This document shows, one piece after another, positions 7,582 to 15,001 of a DNA stretch of 25,496 nt. How positions within the stretch are numbered: position 1 is the first letter of the stretch; each line of letters begins with the position of its first letter. The notes beneath the pieces were generated by a model that saw only the letters and a program-made list of their open reading frames with translations, did not search any database and had not been told where the DNA came from. The stretch is from CAG-103 sp963627135 (GTDB taxonomy: Bacteria; Bacillota; Clostridia; Oscillospirales; Oscillospiraceae): assembly GCA_963627135.1 (NCBI GenBank), contig CAVFZY010000022.1, positions 1-25,496 of the forward strand, in the 5' to 3' direction. A program made the translations under genes and the position numbers.

Positions 7582-8293
7582 ACGAAGTTGGCAGCGAAAA
7601 AACGAGCATCGCCTCATCCGGGCTCAGTTCCCGGTAAGCGCCCGGAGACAGCGTAGGATCGAGCGTCAGCGCACCGATCGACAGGCGGTGCAGCTCCAAA
7701 ACGGGTGTTCCACAGCCGGCCAGCATCCGCTTGACCATATGGTATTTCCCCTCATAGACCGTGACGCGGCAGCCCCCCTGCTCCGGCAGGAGCTCAAGCC
7801 GGGCGGGCAGGCACTGCGTCCCGTCGCCGAGGACAACGCCCGACGCGAAGCGCTTTGCATCCGCATCCGTCGGCTGCCCGTCCGTGCGCGCGAAATAGAC
7901 CTTCGGCACATGCTTTTTCGGCGTGATGACGCGGTGAACATAGTCCCCGTCGTCCGTAATGAGCAGCAGACCGGTCGTGTCCTTATCGAGCCGCCCGGCG
8001 GGCACGAGCCCAAAGCGTCGCAGCGCCGGCGGGAACAGATCGAGTACTGTCGGCTGGCTGCGGTCGGCCGTCGCGGTGAGAACACCGGCGGGCTTGTGGA
8101 GCATATAGTAGTGATATGTCTGATAGCACAGGGGCTGTCCGCGCAGACAGACGACCGCCGTTTCCGCGATCTTCTGCTCCGGCGCGCGTGCGGGCACGCC
8201 GTCGACCGTGACCTCGCCGCGGCGGATATACGCCTTGGCCACACGCCGGGAAGCGACGCCGGTATCGGCCAGATATTTGTCCAGACGGATCAC
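7580..8293 (-). CDS. 16S rRNA pseudouridine synthase, RsuA/RluB family
   Basis: Isomerises a uridine in ribosomal RNA to pseudouridine. The 237 residues have an N-terminal S4 RNA-binding domain (about 1-50, MIRLDKYLADTGVASRR), then the catalytic domain with AGRLDKDTTGLLLITDDG, where Asp103 is the expected nucleophile, and the family motif EGKYHMVKRM near residue 180. RsuA (16S U516) is the closest type, although RluB/E/F members look similar and the exact target cannot be fixed. The start is GTG at 8293, placed 8 nt after AAGGAGG; no ATG lies nearby. It is divergent from the plus-strand DUF4830-like gene and has its own promoter. Confidence 0.9.
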   Translation of the reverse strand: MIRLDKYLADTGVASRRVAKAYIRRGEVTVDGVPARAPEQKIAETAVVCLRGQPLCYQTYHYYMLHKPAGVLTATADRSQPTVLDLFPPALRRFGLVPAGRLDKDTTGLLLITDDGDYVHRVITPKKHVPKVYFARTDGQPTDADAKRFASGVVLGDGTQCLPARLELLPEQGGCRVTVYEGKYHMVKRMLAGCGTPVLELHRLSIGALTLDPTLSPGAYRELSPDEAMLVFSLPTS

Positions 8294-8325
8294 GCGCTCC
8301 CCCTCCTTTGCAGACTTTTGGATTC

Positions 8326-8354
8326 ATTATAGCATATCCGGCGGCAAATTTGAA
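8326..8354 (-). promoter_or_regulatory. Sigma-A promoter of the pseudouridine synthase gene
   Basis: Minus-strand boxes TTCAAA (8349-8354) and TATAAT (8326-8331) with a 17-bp spacer, about 33 bp upstream of the GTG start. It occupies the short space before the divergent gene at 8378, so the two genes may share control. No equally good plus-strand promoter was seen. Confidence 0.7.
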
Positions 8355-8377
8355 TAGGCTTGTTCCGAGGTGTGGTT

Positions 8378-8824
8378 ATGAAGCTCAAATCCTTTCACTG
8401 GACAAGACGGACCGTCGTGTTCGCGCTCATCGGTCTGGCCGTGCTGCTGGCGCTGACCGTCATCTGGCGCAGCAATGACGGCGTGCTCTCGGCGCACTAC
8501 AACGTCACGACGACCGACGGGCGCATCGCCTATCTGCAGGCGCTCGGCTGGGAGGCGGACCCCGCGACCGAAACGATGCAGGAGATCGTGATCCCGCGCG
8601 TGTTCAGCGGCGTGTTCAGCGATTACAACGCCCTGCAAAAGCAGCAGGGCTTTGACCTGTCCACCTACGCCGGCGAGACATGCACGGCCTATACCTACCG
8701 CGTGACGAACTACGAGGGCTCGACGGACACCGTGCTTGCGCAGCTGTTTGTCTACCGCAACCGCGTCATCGGCGGCGACATCCACGCGACGGCCATGGAC
8801 GGCTTCATGCACGGTCTGCGGTAA
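8378..8824 (+). CDS. DUF4830-like membrane-anchored protein of unknown function
   Basis: A 148-residue protein with one N-terminal transmembrane segment or uncleaved signal (about 11-30) after a basic start, so most of it should lie outside the membrane. The remainder (GRIAYLQALGWEADP, IPRVFSGVFSDYNALQKQQG, then VYRNRVIGGDIHATAMDGFM) matches my memory of the DUF4830 family of Clostridia; the biochemical role is not known. The ATG at 8378 is preferred because GAGGTG lies 5 nt before it; an in-frame TTG at 8360 would add six residues. It is the only plus-strand gene in the left part and converges on the terminator of the SLH protein gene. Confidence 0.75.
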   Translation: MKLKSFHWTRRTVVFALIGLAVLLALTVIWRSNDGVLSAHYNVTTTDGRIAYLQALGWEADPATETMQEIVIPRVFSGVFSDYNALQKQQGFDLSTYAGETCTAYTYRVTNYEGSTDTVLAQLFVYRNRVIGGDIHATAMDGFMHGLR

Positions 8825-8831
8825 AGGGGCG

Positions 8832-8864
8832 AAAAAACTCCCGGCACGGATGTGCCGGGAGTTT
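8832..8864 (-). terminator. Intrinsic terminator of the LRR/SLH gene (copy 1)
   Basis: AAACTCCCGGCAC (8835-8847) pairs perfectly with GTGCCGGGAGTTT (8852-8864) around a 4-nt loop; on the minus strand it ends in six T. It lies between convergent genes and may weakly stop the plus-strand gene too. An identical hairpin lies at 12395-12424. Confidence 0.9.
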
Positions 8865-9549
8865 GCTGCTTCATTGAGGGTTCAGGCGAGCGCCGTCCAG
8901 CGCTCTGTACCGTCGTCCTGCTTTGTATAGGTGTGGGCGATCGAGGCCTCGATGACGTCGGCATAATACCAGGCACCCGGCGTGATATCCGTGAAGTGCA
9001 GCGCTGCCTGCGCATTGGCCTGCACAAACGACAGGTCGCAGCTGCGGCCAAGCACGCTGTTGAGGATGACGACCGCCTCGGCGCGGGTGATGGTCTGGTT
9101 CGGGCGGAAGGTGCCGTCCGAATAGCCGCTGACCCAGCCGTTGGCGTAGGCCGTGGCGACCGAATCATAGTACCAGCTGTGGCCCACATCGGAAAACGGC
9201 ATGCCCTTCGTTGTATTCTCACCATAGATCCCGGTGAGAATGGTCACGAATTCCGCGCGGCTGATCGACTTCCTCGGCTGGAAAGTGCCGTCGCCGCAGC
9301 CGGTAATGGCGCCGACGTTGGCCAGCGTGCTGACCGCGGCCGTGTACCACTGGCCGGCCGGAACATCGCTGAAATCGTTGTCGCTGCGGTCATACTGCTT
9401 GTGCGCCTGCTCGGTCATGAGCTCGTAGAGCAGCTGGGCCGCCTCGGCGCGCGAGAGCGTACCGGTCGGTGCAAAGGTGGTCGCGCTGCGGCCGGAAACA
9501 TAGGCGTTGTGGTTGGTGGTGTCCAGCAGACCGGCCGGCTGCGTCGGCT
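8835..9549 (-). repeat. Duplicated SLH-anchor plus terminator segment, copy 1
   Basis: About 715 bp covering the terminator and the last ~215 codons of the LRR/SLH gene is highly similar to 12395-13101. Identical stretches include the terminator hairpin and runs such as the one around 9031-9075 versus 12592-12636. The two copies differ by 8 bp of indels near the stop codon and scattered substitutions. Similarity ends abruptly just upstream of the SLH domains. Confidence 0.9.
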
Positions 9550-12079
9550 CGGGGTGGGACGGCTTCGGGTCTGTCGGCTGCACGTAGGAGCTGTCCTTCC
9601 CGCCGCACATGCTGCATACGCCGTTGACATAGTTGTGCGAAATTGCCGGAACATACGCATCCTGATAGGTCTTCCCGCACAGTTGGCAGGTGTGCTGCGT
9701 ATACCCCTGCGAGATGCAGGTGGGCGCGATCTGCTCCGCCTTGTAATCGTGCTCGCAGGGCGCGGCAACGATGAAGGTGCAGAAGTGCTCGGCCGCAAAC
9801 TGGAGCATCCCGTTTTCCTCGGTGGCGCACATGTTCGTCAGGGTGCCGTCGCTCTCGAGGCGATACACCGTGCAATCCGCGCCGAAGCCCTCCGGGACCG
9901 GGATGTTGACCATGACCATGCCGCCGTTCTGGGGCTGGACCTCGTTGTTGTCCGCGTCGCGCAGGGAAATGTCCAGCGGCTTCGTCATGCAGTCGGCCAG
10001 AGCCGCCGCGATCCGGTCGCTGAGCGTCAGCTTGGTTTCCTCGACGTTGAGCTGCGAAACAACATCGGCGATAATGTCCGCACTGCCGAGCGGATAGGCA
10101 AAACTCGTTCCATCGCCGCCGTGAATGACGCCGGAGCTGCCCATGGACTGCTTCACCTCGGCGTTATAATGGATGTTGACATCGCTCCAGCTTCTGTCGT
10201 TGTTATTTGCATCGGTCAGCACTTCCGCGCCCCACCTGATGCTCTTCCACTGTTCCTCGCTGCCGGTGAAGAACACATCTGTCATCGGTGAGAGCATAAA
10301 AGTGTAGTTGCCCGTCCGCTTGAGCGTTGACGGAAGCTGAACGACCTTCAGCTTGGAGCAAAAGGCAACACCATGCTCGGGAAGCTCTGTCACTCCATCC
10401 CGGAATATGATCATATTGAGTTCTGCATTTTCGTTAAATGCCCCATACTCAATCGTGCAGGCGGGCACGGAAATGGATAGCAGAGATGTGTACTCAAAAG
10501 CACAAGTGCCAATGCTTTCAACGCTGTCGGGGATATACATTGCCTGCAGGTTTTTGATACCGACAAATGCGTCATCACCTATTGTCTTTACCGAATCCGG
10601 TATCGTTATCTGGTCAAACTGCGCATTCTCAAAAGCCGAATCGTAGATCACCTCGGTCGTGTCCGCGATCCTGCAGGCGCCCGTTCTGCCCGTCGGCGCA
10701 CGCATCAGCGTCTTGAGGTCGCGCGTGTAAAGAACGCCGTTGAGCGCGCGGTAAGCCGTGTTTCCCTTCGCGACGGTGATCTTATCGGTCACATAGCCAA
10801 GTGCATTTCCCTTTCCGATGGAGGTGACGTTTTTGCCGATGACGAATTCGCCAGCCTGGCAGCCGGAGAAGGCACCCCAGCCGATGCTGGTAACGCTATC
10901 GGGAATCACGATCTTCGTCTGCTTTATATCAGCAGTGCCGCCCCAATTATTTTTGTTACCCACCCAGAAAAACTCGGTGCCGATGGAGGTAATCCCATTC
11001 TCGATTACGATCTTGTCAACAGGCTGTCGTTCCTCGGACCAAGGCGGAAATATCTGCAGCATCTCGTTGGAACGACATGAATACGATTCCGTTGCGCCGG
11101 TGCCGGATATCGTGAGCACGCCGTTTTCCAGCGACCAGGCGGCATTTGCGCCGCAGGCGCCGTAGTAGCGGGTGGAGTCCGTCGTCGCCTGGCAGCGGGT
11201 GCAGGTCTTGTGCCGCGTCTCGTAATAATTTACATAGTCAACGCTTTCATAGGTATATTTATGCGTAAAGGTTTTGCTGCCGCTGTCCACGACCGTTCCG
11301 TCGTCCCAGCTGTGGCCGCGCGCCGCGCCGACGGCAACGGTTTTCACCGCATGGCACACCGAGCACTGGTAGATCTCGCTGCCGGGTTCGGTGCAGGTCG
11401 GGTCGGTCGCGCCGGTCAGCACATAGGAATGTGCCGCGTTGTCCGGGTCGGGGTTGCCGACGCGGAAGATATACGCCCGGTCGAAGGCCGATTCCTTGTA
11501 GGTTTCCGCGTAGCCCTGATAGGCGCGGATCAGCGTGCTTTCCCCATAGTTGGGAGAGTCGGAAACGGATCTGGAAATGACCGGTCTCCCCCACGCGAGG
11601 GAGTCCACGCGCGAAATGTAGTCCTGATGCGCCGCGCAGTGAAGGATGACCGAGCAGCCGTGCAAAATATACGTCCAAACGACATTTACACGCTCTGCCG
11701 CAGACAGGCCGGAGAGGTCAATGGCGTCGACGCGCTCGACCAGCCGCCCGGCATCCTTAGCGTAGGCGATCATGCCGGTGCCGGTGTTGTCCCCGCCGTA
11801 GATCTCCGAGCAGTCTCTCTGGATATAGTTCTTTGCCAGAAGCCAGTCATACAGATCATCGGGGTCAAAGGCCGCGGGATCGACGATGCCCGCCTCCGCA
11901 AGCAGCTTTGCCTCGGCAGTCACATGGCAGCCATATGCTCTCATGTTGGCATAGTCGCTGCACGCCTGACTCCAGAGCCGCCACTCGCCCCCGAAACTCG
12001 CCGATGCCGTGAACATGAACAGCGACGGTATCATGCACACGACCAGCAATAAACTCAGTATCCTTTTTTTCACACGCAT
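8882..12079 (-). CDS. Secreted multi-domain SLH protein with BspA-type leucine-rich repeats
   Basis: A 1065-residue cell-surface protein. In order: signal peptide (about 1-28, ASA-S); an N-terminal domain (about 30-215) in which Cys51 (YGCHVTAEAKLLAEAGI) and His151 (CAAHQDYI) are spaced like a C39/papain-fold peptidase, a tentative reading; CxxC segments near 239-242 and 293-296; a BspA-like lead-in (CGANAAWSLENGVLTISGTG, 309-328) and leucine-rich repeats (about 355-600, repeated IPDSV-SIG-AF units); a further domain (about 665-775); a Cys-rich stretch (CQLCG, CSMCGG; 775-830); a Pro-rich linker; three SLH domains (about 855-1065) with the RAE motifs, which normally bind pyruvylated wall polymers. 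The ribosome binding site is weak (AAGGGAAG). The LRR part is noticeably AT-richer than its flanks, hinting at recombination. Function: probably surface adhesion or peptide handling; substrate unknown. Confidence 0.88.
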   Translation of the reverse strand: MRVKKRILSLLLVVCMIPSLFMFTASASFGGEWRLWSQACSDYANMRAYGCHVTAEAKLLAEAGIVDPAAFDPDDLYDWLLAKNYIQRDCSEIYGGDNTGTGMIAYAKDAGRLVERVDAIDLSGLSAAERVNVVWTYILHGCSVILHCAAHQDYISRVDSLAWGRPVISRSVSDSPNYGESTLIRAYQGYAETYKESAFDRAYIFRVGNPDPDNAAHSYVLTGATDPTCTEPGSEIYQCSVCHAVKTVAVGAARGHSWDDGTVVDSGSKTFTHKYTYESVDYVNYYETRHKTCTRCQATTDSTRYYGACGANAAWSLENGVLTISGTGATESYSCRSNEMLQIFPPWSEERQPVDKIVIENGITSIGTEFFWVGNKNNWGGTADIKQTKIVIPDSVTSIGWGAFSGCQAGEFVIGKNVTSIGKGNALGYVTDKITVAKGNTAYRALNGVLYTRDLKTLMRAPTGRTGACRIADTTEVIYDSAFENAQFDQITIPDSVKTIGDDAFVGIKNLQAMYIPDSVESIGTCAFEYTSLLSISVPACTIEYGAFNENAELNMIIFRDGVTELPEHGVAFCSKLKVVQLPSTLKRTGNYTFMLSPMTDVFFTGSEEQWKSIRWGAEVLTDANNNDRSWSDVNIHYNAEVKQSMGSSGVIHGGDGTSFAYPLGSADIIADVVSQLNVEETKLTLSDRIAAALADCMTKPLDISLRDADNNEVQPQNGGMVMVNIPVPEGFGADCTVYRLESDGTLTNMCATEENGMLQFAAEHFCTFIVAAPCEHDYKAEQIAPTCISQGYTQHTCQLCGKTYQDAYVPAISHNYVNGVCSMCGGKDSSYVQPTDPKPSHPEPTQPAGLLDTTNHNAYVSGRSATTFAPTGTLSRAEAAQLLYELMTEQAHKQYDRSDNDFSDVPAGQWYTAAVSTLANVGAITGCGDGTFQPRKSISRAEFVTILTGIYGENTTKGMPFSDVGHSWYYDSVATAYANGWVSGYSDGTFRPNQTITRAEAVVILNSVLGRSCDLSFVQANAQAALHFTDITPGAWYYADVIEASIAHTYTKQDDGTERWTALA

Positions 12080-12095
12080 CTTCCCTTTCTGACAT

Positions 12096-12119
12096 ATATT
12101 AACCGATATTGGTTAATAT
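12096..12119. promoter_or_regulatory. 24-bp palindromic operator between divergent HTH and SLH genes
   Basis: Perfect 9-bp arms ATATTAACC (12096-12104) and GGTTAATAT (12111-12119) flank a 6-bp spacer. It begins 2 bp downstream of the -10 box of the minus-strand SLH gene promoter, so it covers the predicted transcription start. The symmetry and size suit a dimeric Cro/CI-type repressor, and the small regulator gene starts 53 bp away. Binding is inferred. Confidence 0.6.
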
Positions 12120-12120
12120 A

Positions 12121-12149
12121 ACTATATACCGTTTTCGATTAACATTCAA
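12121..12149 (-). promoter_or_regulatory. Sigma-A promoter of the LRR/SLH gene
   Basis: Minus-strand TTGAAT (12144-12149) and TATAGT (12121-12126) separated by 17 bp, about 42 bp upstream of the ATG at 12079. The adjacent palindrome would block it when bound. Confidence 0.7.
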
Positions 12150-12171
12150 GTAGAAAGTGAGGCTTGAATGT

Positions 12172-12369
12172 ATGATCTCTTACGAACCGCTCTGGGAGAC
12201 GATGAAGAAAAAAGGCGTTACGCAGTACGCACTCATCAAAAAGCACGGCATCAGTCCGGCACAGATCACGCGGCTCAAGCGCAACGAAAGCGTCAGCACG
12301 AACACGATCGATATGTTTTGCCGTATTCTCGACTGCGATGTGGGCGATGTGATGCGATTTGTGAGATAG
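12172..12369 (+). CDS. Small Cro/CI-type helix-turn-helix regulator
   Basis: A 65-residue protein that is essentially only a lambda-repressor-like DNA-binding domain. YALIKKHGISPAQITRLKRN (about 18-37) is the helix-turn-helix, followed by ESVSTNTIDMFCRILDCDVGD, the typical continuation in this small family of Firmicutes regulators. There is no sensor or oligomerisation domain. The ATG at 12172 is preferred over GTG at 12157 because the latter would place the GTGAGG ribosome binding site inside the gene. It is divergent from the LRR/SLH gene, next to a palindromic operator, and its 3' end faces the other SLH gene's terminator. It probably represses the SLH gene and itself; target assignment is inference from position. 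Confidence 0.85.
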   Translation: MISYEPLWETMKKKGVTQYALIKKHGISPAQITRLKRNESVSTNTIDMFCRILDCDVGDVMRFVR

Positions 12370-12390
12370 GCCGCAGTTTCCTCTATATAC

Positions 12391-12424
12391 AAAAAAACTC
12401 CCGGCACGGATGTGCCGGGAGTTT
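12391..12424 (-). terminator. Intrinsic terminator of the HGIV-repeat SLH gene (copy 2)
   Basis: The same hairpin as at 8835-8864: AAACTCCCGGCAC (12395-12407) pairs with GTGCCGGGAGTTT (12412-12424), followed on the minus strand by seven T. It separates this gene from the convergent small regulator gene. Confidence 0.9.
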
Positions 12425-13101
12425 GCTGTTTGGGGGTCAGGCGAGCGCCGTCCAGCGCTCGATGCCAGCCAGCTCCGTATAGGTGTGGCCCATCGATGCC
12501 TCGATAACGTCGGCATAGTACCAGGCGCCCGGCGTGATATCCGTAAAGTGCAGCGCTGTCTGCGCATTCGCCTGCACATACGTCAGGTCGCAGCTGCGGC
12601 CAAGCACGCTGTTGAGGATGACGACCGCCTCGGCGCGGGTAATGGTCTGATCCGGACGGAAGGTGCCGTCCGTGTAGCCGCTGACCCAGCCGTTGGCATA
12701 GGCCGTGGCAACTGCATCATAGCACCAGCCGTGGCCCACATCGGAAAACGGCATGCCGCTCGCCGTATTCACGCCGTAGATCCCGGCGAGAATGGTCACG
12801 AATTCCGCACGGGTGATGGCCTTGCCCGGCTGGAAGGTGCCATTGGTATAGCCGCTGATGGCTCCGGTATTGGCCAGCGTGCTGACCGCGACCGTGTACC
12901 ACTGGCCGGACGGAACATCGCTGAAACCGTTGTCGCTGCAGTCATACTGCTTGTGCGCCTGCTCGGTCATGAGCTCGTAGAGCAGCTGGGCTGCTTCGGC
13001 GCGCGTGAGCGTACCGGTCGGCGCGAAGGTAGTCGCGCTGCGGCCGGAAACATAGGCGTTGTGGTTGGTGGTGTCCAGCAGACCGGTCGACTGCGTCGGC
13101 T
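12395..13101 (-). repeat. Duplicated SLH-anchor plus terminator segment, copy 2
   Basis: About 707 bp matching 8835-9549, covering the terminator and SLH-coding end. At protein level the copies are near identical from GLLDTTNHNAYVSGRSATTF to the shared terminal RWTALA, whereas the sequences upstream are unrelated. This is the pattern of a recently duplicated or gene-converted anchoring cassette. Confidence 0.9.
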
Positions 13102-15001
13102 GCGTGCCGGTGCTGCCGCCGTCGTTATCGCTGCCGCTGTTGCCACTATTGCCGCTATCGCTGCTACTGCTCATCTGAGAGATGTACTTTTCCAGCAGCG
13201 TCATGGCCTGCTGGAGCGTGATGGTGCGGCTGTTGTAGAGCGCGCAGATGATCGTCACGACGTTCTTCAGATTCATATTCGTCGAGGAAATGAGCTGAGA
13301 CAGAAGCTGCGCGATCTGGTCGTTCGTAAGGATGCTGCCTGCGATGCCAGTCAGGATGGCGTTAACGCCGGCCTGCGTCATACCGAAGCCCTTCAGGATC
13401 TCGGCAAGCGCCTGCTGGGCGGCCTCACTGTTCGCGCCGCCGGAGGTGATATCGCCGAAAATCTGGCCGAAGTTGATGTTGACCGTGTTGCCGACGATCG
13501 TGACAATGCCGTGCATATAGTTGTTGTTGCTGGCAATGTCCTTGAACAGATCGCCAACCTCCACGTTCACGATGCCGTGGATGAAGTTGCTGTCGCTGGC
13601 GATGTGATCCACCAAGTCGTTGATGTCCACGCCGACGATGCCGTGGATGAAGTTATCGCCGTTGACGATGCGCAGCTGGTCGAGAATATGTGACAGAACA
13701 GCATTGTTGTCCGGCAGGACGCTCATCTCGGAATCAATCGCATCGTTTTGCACGCTCAGGGTCTCAGCCGCAGATTCTAAGAGCTCTGCCGCCGTGCCGT
13801 CGCTGATGGTCTGGTCGCTGTCGAGTGCACAGATCACAGAAGCCATACCGGTAAGATCAAACGCGCCGGTTTTGGCAAGCTGGGTGGTAAAGGTCTGCGC
13901 ATCGTCCGCGGACAAGCTCTGCTGCGCGATACCGGAGACGATCACGTCCGTCTGGCTGTCCGGGATGCCGGCGGCCTTGCAGATGTTCGTCAGGATCGTG
14001 CGCGCCGTCTCGCCATCCAGATCGTCCGCCTTGGCGTCCGTGACGGCTGCGCCGAAGTTGATATTGATGACGTTGCCGCTGACGGTCACGATGCCGTGCG
14101 TATAGGTGCAGCCGCTGGCAATGTTGTCAAACAGGTCGCCGGTCTTGACGCCGACGATGCCGTGGATAAAGTTGCTGTTGCTGACGATATGGTCGACGAG
14201 GTCATTGATGTTCACGCTCACGATGCCATGAATGAAGTTATCCCCATCGACAATATGAATGCTGTCGAGGATGTGCGAGAGCGCGGATACATTGCCATTG
14301 CCCTGCAGGGGCTGGATGCCAAGCGCCGCCGCAACGGTCACGGCCGCGTCGCGAAACAGCTGCGCCGCCGTACTGACATCGAGCAGGCCGCTGTCCGTCA
14401 GGCTGCCGAGCAGGGTCGTGATGTCGGTCAGGCTGATCTTTCCGGTCGCTGCGAGCTGATCGACCATGGCGGACGCCTGATCCTCGCTGAGCGTGCCGGC
14501 CGCGATGGCGTTGACGATGCCGCTGCTCTGGATCTGGGTCATGCCGGCGTCCGTAAGCAGCTCGGTCAGGAACGAGCGGGCGGTCTCACCACTCGCGTCT
14601 TGCTGCTGCGCATTTTGGAAAGCAAGGCCGAAATTGATATTGATGCGGTTATCGGCCACGGTCACGATGCCGTGCGTATAGTTGCTGTTGCTGGCGATGT
14701 TCTTGAACAGATCGCCGACCGTCACACGGACGATGCCATGCGTGAAATTGCTGTCACTGCCGATATGATCGACCAGATCTTTAATGTTCACGCCAACGAT
14801 ACCATGGATAAAGTTATCGTCGTTGGCAATGCCGATCTGGCTCAGGATCTCGCTGAGCAGACCGTTGTGCAGCTGGCCATAGGCCGTGTCGGATGTGCTG
14901 CTCTCCGCTTCCGTATCTGCCGCGAAAGCCGGAACCGCAGCGAGACTGAATGCCAGCACGAGGGCCAGTATCAGGCTCAATGTCTTGCGCATTTTTTTCA
15001 T
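12437..15001 (-). CDS. Secreted SLH protein with three HGIV triple-repeat modules
   Basis: An 854-residue surface protein. Signal peptide 1-28 (AFA-A); three large modules of about 195 residues (about 42-239, 240-434, 435-610); a Ser/Gly/Asn/Asp-rich linker (611-640); three SLH domains (about 640-854, RAE motifs) for attachment to the cell-wall polymer. Each module has a short helix, three 22-residue repeats with core N-F/Y-x-HGIV-x-V followed by DL---I-S, a closing strand (NINFG), then an alpha-helical region of about 100 residues. The nine HGIV histidines are at 66, 88, 110; 258, 280, 302; 453, 475, 497. I do not recognise this module; no enzyme motif is visible. The ATG at 15001 has AAGGAGG 9 nt upstream. 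It lies downstream of tuf but has its own terminator and a long AT-rich and structured leader. A structural or adhesive surface role is the simplest inference. Confidence 0.88.
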   Translation of the reverse strand: MKKMRKTLSLILALVLAFSLAAVPAFAADTEAESSTSDTAYGQLHNGLLSEILSQIGIANDDNFIHGIVGVNIKDLVDHIGSDSNFTHGIVRVTVGDLFKNIASNSNYTHGIVTVADNRININFGLAFQNAQQQDASGETARSFLTELLTDAGMTQIQSSGIVNAIAAGTLSEDQASAMVDQLAATGKISLTDITTLLGSLTDSGLLDVSTAAQLFRDAAVTVAAALGIQPLQGNGNVSALSHILDSIHIVDGDNFIHGIVSVNINDLVDHIVSNSNFIHGIVGVKTGDLFDNIASGCTYTHGIVTVSGNVININFGAAVTDAKADDLDGETARTILTNICKAAGIPDSQTDVIVSGIAQQSLSADDAQTFTTQLAKTGAFDLTGMASVICALDSDQTISDGTAAELLESAAETLSVQNDAIDSEMSVLPDNNAVLSHILDQLRIVNGDNFIHGIVGVDINDLVDHIASDSNFIHGIVNVEVGDLFKDIASNNNYMHGIVTIVGNTVNINFGQIFGDITSGGANSEAAQQALAEILKGFGMTQAGVNAILTGIAGSILTNDQIAQLLSQLISSTNMNLKNVVTIICALYNSRTITLQQAMTLLEKYISQMSSSSDSGNSGNSGSDNDGGSTGTQPTQSTGLLDTTNHNAYVSGRSATTFAPTGTLTRAEAAQLLYELMTEQAHKQYDCSDNGFSDVPSGQWYTVAVSTLANTGAISGYTNGTFQPGKAITRAEFVTILAGIYGVNTASGMPFSDVGHGWCYDAVATAYANGWVSGYTDGTFRPDQTITRAEAVVILNSVLGRSCDLTYVQANAQTALHFTDITPGAWYYADVIEASMGHTYTELAGIERWTALA
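13466..13660 (-). repeat. HGIV triple repeat, module 3
   Basis: Codes for residues 448-512: three tandem 22-residue units with HGIV histidines at 453, 475 and 497, closing in VNINFG. DNA such as GATGCCGTGGATGAAGTT recurs here at about 13570 and 13638. Confidence 0.9.
14051..14245 (-). repeat. HGIV triple repeat, module 2
   Basis: Codes for residues 253-317: histidines at 258, 280 and 302, again exactly 22 apart, closing in ININFG. The third unit has a Cys (SGCTYTHGIV) where the others have Asn/Ser. Confidence 0.9.
14627..14821 (-). repeat. HGIV triple repeat, module 1
   Basis: Codes for residues 61-125: histidines at 66, 88 and 110, closing in ININFG. It is the most diverged of the three at DNA level but keeps the 22-residue register exactly. 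Confidence 0.9.

Noticed and set aside
8327..8812. A 161-codon minus-strand frame opposite the DUF4830-like gene
   Set aside because: The plus-strand frame has a ribosome binding site, a membrane segment and family-like sequence; the antisense frame has none of these.
13460..14830. Regularly spaced short DNA repeats resembling a CRISPR or satellite array
   Set aside because: The repeats are in frame, 66 bp apart in groups of three, and encode a periodic protein motif inside an intact gene.
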